A stretch of DNA of 64,000 bases from the NCBI RefSeq assembly GCF_026240635.1, contig NZ_CP110848.1:1180501-1244500 (forward strand), given 5' to 3'. Each line of letters begins with the position of its first letter. Position 1 is the stretch's first letter. A model generated the notes under the pieces. That model was not told the DNA's origin. It did no database searches and worked only from the letters and a program-made list of their open reading frames with translations. Made by a program: the position numbers and the translations under genes. This document shows positions 60,962-64,000 of this stretch, in pieces. The DNA comes from Trichothermofontia sichuanensis B231 (lineage in GTDB: Bacteria > Cyanobacteriota > Cyanobacteriia > B231).

Positions 60962-61076
60962 ACTGCACCGATACCCGTTGAGAAAGCGATCTCTACACCC
61001 ACGGCGTCGGTTATCGCCTCACTGTTCCAGCGGGCACCGCTCCTGTGTTTGCCGGGGAAAGCCAGATGCACGCCCA

Positions 61077-62048
61077 CTATTCCCCCTCGCGCGATCGCTT
61101 TTGCCGCTCAATTTCCCGCTGCAATTCCTCAATCTGTCGTCGTAAGGCCTCCGCCTCGCTGGCTGGGCGGGCCTCTGTCTCCACGGCGCCCTCGGCTCCG
61201 GCCTGGGGATAGTCCCCAGCGCGAATCCGTTTGTATTCTGCCGAAGTGGCCCACTCCTGTAAATAGCGCACCCGCTCCACCGTAAACGGATGGGTCAAAA
61301 ACGTCCCCTGGGACACATTGTTATACAGCAGCAATTTATAGACCTGGTTCAGACTGTCATTATCTAAATCCTGGTAGCGATCGGCCTGACGCAGAAACTC
61401 CTCCAAACTGCACTCATGCAACCGACGGGCACTCCCCCCCGCTAGCTTCATCATCGTCTTAAGCACCAAGGGCAAATCATCCGTCACCAGTAAGGCCGCG
61501 CGATCGGCTGAAAGTTCCGCCTTGCGTAACCACTCATAAAATGCAAACACCAACCCTCGACTGACGATATTGCTAATCCCAAAGGTCAAATCCCCAATAA
61601 AAAATGCTGCCTCCAACGCCCAGCGGGCCATCTGATTCAACGTTGTGTGCCCACATTTCACATGGCCCAGTTCATGGGCTAACACCATGCGCAACTCGCT
61701 ATCATCCAGCAAATCCAATACACCCGTATTCAAAATTACCGACGGTTGTTCCTGCCCCAGAGCATAGGCATTGGCCATGGGGTTTTGCATCACAAACAGG
61801 GCCGGTTCCGGGGTAATGTCGAGATCATGGACACACTCACGAAACAAGCGATAAAGACTGGCATACTGACGCGGCCCCACCTGGATGCCATTGCCCATGA
61901 AATAGACATAATTGGGCCGTTCCAGGAAAAATTCCATAAACTTTCGCGCCGCCACCTCAAAACCGGGCAGACTCCGTAGGGCCTGCTCCGCCTCGCGATC
62001 GAGGGGATGGCGAAAGGCTTCACTGGAAATGCCAGGATAGCTAGGCAT
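61077..62048 (-). CDS. M48 family zinc metallopeptidase
   Basis: The 323-residue protein has the zinc motif HELGH in LAHELGHVKCGHT (about residue 130), with the typical third-ligand region AELSADRAALLV near 185. It lacks the many N-terminal helices of HtpX/Ste24, has only weak hydrophobic segments, and ends with a charged coiled coil (AEALRRQIEELQREIERQKRS). It may act on membrane proteins or as a soluble protease; the location is uncertain. ATG 62048 begins four bases after the end of the upstream DUF2232 gene, suggesting one operon (crp-like, DUF2232, M48). Confidence 0.9.
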   Translation of the reverse strand: MPSYPGISSEAFRHPLDREAEQALRSLPGFEVAARKFMEFFLERPNYVYFMGNGIQVGPRQYASLYRLFRECVHDLDITPEPALFVMQNPMANAYALGQEQPSVILNTGVLDLLDDSELRMVLAHELGHVKCGHTTLNQMARWALEAAFFIGDLTFGISNIVSRGLVFAFYEWLRKAELSADRAALLVTDDLPLVLKTMMKLAGGSARRLHECSLEEFLRQADRYQDLDNDSLNQVYKLLLYNNVSQGTFLTHPFTVERVRYLQEWATSAEYKRIRAGDYPQAGAEGAVETEARPASEAEALRRQIEELQREIERQKRSREGE

Positions 62049-62052
62049 GGCT

Positions 62053-62826
62053 TTACTCACTCGCCTCGATATCCAACAAGACCTGCACCCACTCCGGTGG
62101 GGCGGGGATCGAACTGCCCAAGCGCTCCAGCAACAACCAGGCGGCCAAGTGAACGACAAATAGGTAAATCACGCTATTGATCACCACCACCGCCACCGCA
62201 ATCACCTGGATCAGCCAAAGGTCCGGTTGGGTTAATATCCCCAGCTTAGTAAAGATCCACTCCGCCAGGTTAGCAATTTGTACCATTGAGTAGGCCCACA
62301 GGTCATCCCCCAGCAGCAGCGACACCAGCCAGATGCGAAAGAAAAAGCCCACGGTATTGAGCAGCGTACCCAGGGCGATTGCCACCCACCAGTTCACCGC
62401 ATTCCGCCACAGCCACCCCAACAAAACCCCCAGCAACCCAAAAGGCACGATAAACAGAATACTGCGCGTCGGTCCCATCAACACCGACAAGAGTAACCCC
62501 GATACCAGGGTAGCCATCCACGTCGCCCGATGCCCCCAGCGCAGGTAAACCAGCGTGATCGGCAGGGGAAAAAAGATCCGTAACAGCGGACCGATCGGAA
62601 AATAATAGTTAACCAGCCAAATCAAGCTGGCCGTACTGGCCAAAAATGCCGTTTCCACCAGACTCAGGGGGGCGGGTGCTCTCAGGTGAGGCTCAGCTAA
62701 GGAGGAGGGCACAGGTCCTGTGGCGGCTTCCGCAGGCGAGGGAGCCGCGTTGGGGATTTCCTCATCAGACACGCGATCGCTGGACGACGCCAAGGGCAGA
62801 TCACGGCTGTTAGGCGACGAAGACAT
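62053..62826 (-). CDS. DUF2232 family multi-pass membrane protein
   Basis: The 257-residue protein has an acidic, Pro/Ser/Ala-rich N-terminal segment (about 1-50), then about six to seven hydrophobic helices (ETAFLASTASLIWLVNYYFP, PLLRIFFPLPITLVYLRWG, MATLVSGLLLSVLMG, ILFIVPFGLLGVLLGWLWRN, VIAVAVVVINSVIYLFVVHLAAWLLLERLG). It resembles DUF2232/YybS-type proteins, which look like ECF-transporter S-component relatives. The ligand is unknown. It begins 27 nt after the regulator gene and ends four bases before the M48 gene. Confidence 0.82.
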   Translation of the reverse strand: MSSSPNSRDLPLASSSDRVSDEEIPNAAPSPAEAATGPVPSSLAEPHLRAPAPLSLVETAFLASTASLIWLVNYYFPIGPLLRIFFPLPITLVYLRWGHRATWMATLVSGLLLSVLMGPTRSILFIVPFGLLGVLLGWLWRNAVNWWVAIALGTLLNTVGFFFRIWLVSLLLGDDLWAYSMVQIANLAEWIFTKLGILTQPDLWLIQVIAVAVVVINSVIYLFVVHLAAWLLLERLGSSIPAPPEWVQVLLDIEASE

Positions 62827-62853
62827 AGGGGCAGATCAGGCACATAGCAGTGC

Positions 62854-63561
62854 TTAGGAGAGCAACAGGCGATCGAGGGCATCGGTATCGGGAATACATA
62901 GGACATCCCGTTCGCGTTGAATTAGCCCTTTTTTTTCTAGCTTACTCAAGACCCGCGTTACCGTTTCCCGCGCCAGCCCACTTAAACTACTCAGCTCCCG
63001 GTGGGGTAAGTTGGGAATCATGACCCCCTTCTCACTGGTTTGCCCCTGGCCATCCGCCAGAAATAGCAGAATATCCGCTACCCGCGAGGTACTGTCCGAC
63101 TCGCGTAATCGCAGCCGACGATTGACCTGCCGTAGCCGACGAGCCATAAGTTGAGCCAGACGAATTGCAGCTTGGGGTTCAGTTTGCAGCATTTGCACGA
63201 AATCCTGGGCAGGAACATTAGCAATCACTGTGGGGGCCAAGGTAATCACGTCCGTCGATCGCGGCACCGAATCCAGGGGAGCCATCTCGCCAAAAATTTC
63301 CCCCTTACCCAAAATATTCAGGGTGACTTCCTTGCCTTCCAGGTTATAGGTCCGAATTTTGACCCACCCATCCAGGATGAAATAGACCGAACTGCCCCAG
63401 TCATTTTCTAATAACAAAATCTGATTGGCGGGATGGCTACGCACAACCACATGAGCCGTGGCCTTCTCGACAATCTCAGCAGGGAGTCCCTGGAAAAAGG
63501 TCGAATGACGGAGCTGTTCTTCATTGGCGCGATGACTGCGAGAGACGTGCCGATCTTCCAT
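62854..63561 (-). CDS. Crp/Fnr family transcriptional regulator
   Basis: The 235-residue regulator has an N-terminal cyclic-nucleotide-binding fold (about 20-135, LLENDWGSSVYFILDGWVKI, GKGEIFGEMAPLDSVPRSTDVITLA), a long dimerisation helix and a Crp-type winged helix (about 150-225, LPHRELSSLSGLARETVTRVLSKLEKKGLIQRE). The GEMAPLD-type phosphate cassette does not match the cAMP-binding RxS cassette exactly, although SVPRSTDV carries R and S; no Fe-S cysteine cluster is present. It is first in the putative operon with DUF2232 and M48, so it may regulate them or simply be adjacent. Confidence 0.9.
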   Translation of the reverse strand: MEDRHVSRSHRANEEQLRHSTFFQGLPAEIVEKATAHVVVRSHPANQILLLENDWGSSVYFILDGWVKIRTYNLEGKEVTLNILGKGEIFGEMAPLDSVPRSTDVITLAPTVIANVPAQDFVQMLQTEPQAAIRLAQLMARRLRQVNRRLRLRESDSTSRVADILLFLADGQGQTSEKGVMIPNLPHRELSSLSGLARETVTRVLSKLEKKGLIQRERDVLCIPDTDALDRLLLS

Positions 63562-64000
63562 CTGGCGTTACAAGCATTCAGGATCAGGATGAGGTCTTAA
63601 ACAAGCAATGTGATGGCTTTGCGACGCTGAAGGCATATTACTGATAAGCCCTACACCCCACTCGACACCAGCGCCGAATTGAGGTGCTCAGTTGGCGAAC
63701 ACCAGTCTAACCCGAAATCAGACCAAAACACGTTGGGCTAGCGGAGACCTTACCCACTGGGGATTGACAACCCGGGGCTATTCCCGTTTGCCTCCCAGCG
63801 CCAAAATCCGCCCGCCAAAACCCGCATCCATTGTTTGTGAGTAAGGTGACTCTAGACTGTTCTTAGCATACACCTTAAACTACAAGCACTGATTGATAAA
63901 GAGCCTGATTGAGTCCCTGATGACCCAGTGCTTAACCGTAGGAAAGGTCTATTGATCGCTGTGCCCACAGACCCTTTTCCCATAGACACCCGTTATTACT
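63562..64000. other. Intergenic region at the window edge, no gene seen
   Basis: The last 439 nt show no recognisable ORF on either strand, no MITE copy and no tRNA. The promoter of the crp-like operon should lie here. GTAAGGTGACTCTAGACTGT at about 63842 and nearby A/T-rich bases are unremarkable. Confidence 0.45.

Noticed and set aside
60953-61285. Open frame starting ATGACTATAACTGC at the end of A11
   Set aside because: Its start is the repeat terminus and most of it is antisense to the M48 gene. No homology was seen.
1-64000. CRISPR arrays, rRNA, phage or toxin-antitoxin modules
   Set aside because: No regularly spaced repeat array, no rRNA sequence and no phage structural or recognised toxin-antitoxin gene was seen. 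The multi-copy repeats are dispersed elements.

Overview
The window is chromosomal DNA of a photosynthetic cyanobacterium of moderate-to-high GC. The sequence shows this by psbK (photosystem II), ycf54 and a BciB/slr1923-type 8-vinyl reductase (chlorophyll synthesis), a glcE-type glycolate dehydrogenase subunit, many DUFs typical of cyanobacteria (DUF1995, DUF2232, an LpxB-related protein) and very frequent GCGATCGC (HIP1) palindromes. I cannot name the species. No phage, CRISPR array, rRNA or intact transposase gene was seen. One tRNA gene (Gly, TCC) is present.

Layout. 1-15 kb is mostly housekeeping: type 2 IPP isomerase, a Uma2 nuclease, an M16 peptidase, an unusual SucC/SucD pair, psbK, an azoreductase followed by a Rad50/SbcC-like ATPase, a secreted protein, DUF1995, a PP2A-like phosphatase and guaA. 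15-20 kb holds a moeB-rhodanese/cbiD pair and bciB. 20.6-26.5 kb is an exopolysaccharide export block (Wzm-like permease, Wzc-like tyrosine kinase, Wza, GT4 glycosyltransferase), followed by tRNA-Gly and rodA. 28-36.6 kb has mrp, a B12-type radical SAM protein, a TPR protein, ychF and a zinc-ribbon/kinase/FGE fusion. 36.7-40.8 kb is a decaying surface-polysaccharide region: a frameshifted membrane-protein pseudogene cut by a small repeat element, a degenerate fragment resembling the nearby wecG gene, a three-domain CBM20-SGNH-DUF1796 fusion, and the intact wecG. 41-50 kb has an internally duplicated protein, ftsH, rimO, a ferredoxin, a transketolase-like enzyme, a secreted protein and ycf54. 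50.5-63.6 kb has glcE, a HAD hydrolase, an LpxB-like protein, a lgt/K+-channel pair, a multi-PAS/GAF histidine kinase with yjbQ, and a crp-DUF2232-M48 run.

The main feature beyond single genes is a dense set of small non-coding mobile repeats. Family A (about 107 bp, TATAGTC...GACCATA ends, 11 copies counting a chimera), family B (about 224 bp, TACAGCCTTTACC ends) and family C (about 115 bp, 2 copies) occupy many of the intergenic gaps. They look like MITEs: imperfect terminal inverted repeats, a GC-rich core hairpin and no coding capacity. They have visible consequences: one copy supplies the apparent rodA start codon, one ends the coding frame of a glycosyltransferase-like pseudogene, one A copy is interrupted by a C copy with an 8-bp target duplication, and one copy is a B/A chimera joined at the shared hairpin.

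The best candidate for undescribed biology is the CBM20-SGNH-DUF1796 protein beside wecG. The SucCD-like pair without the phosphohistidine motif is also worth attention.
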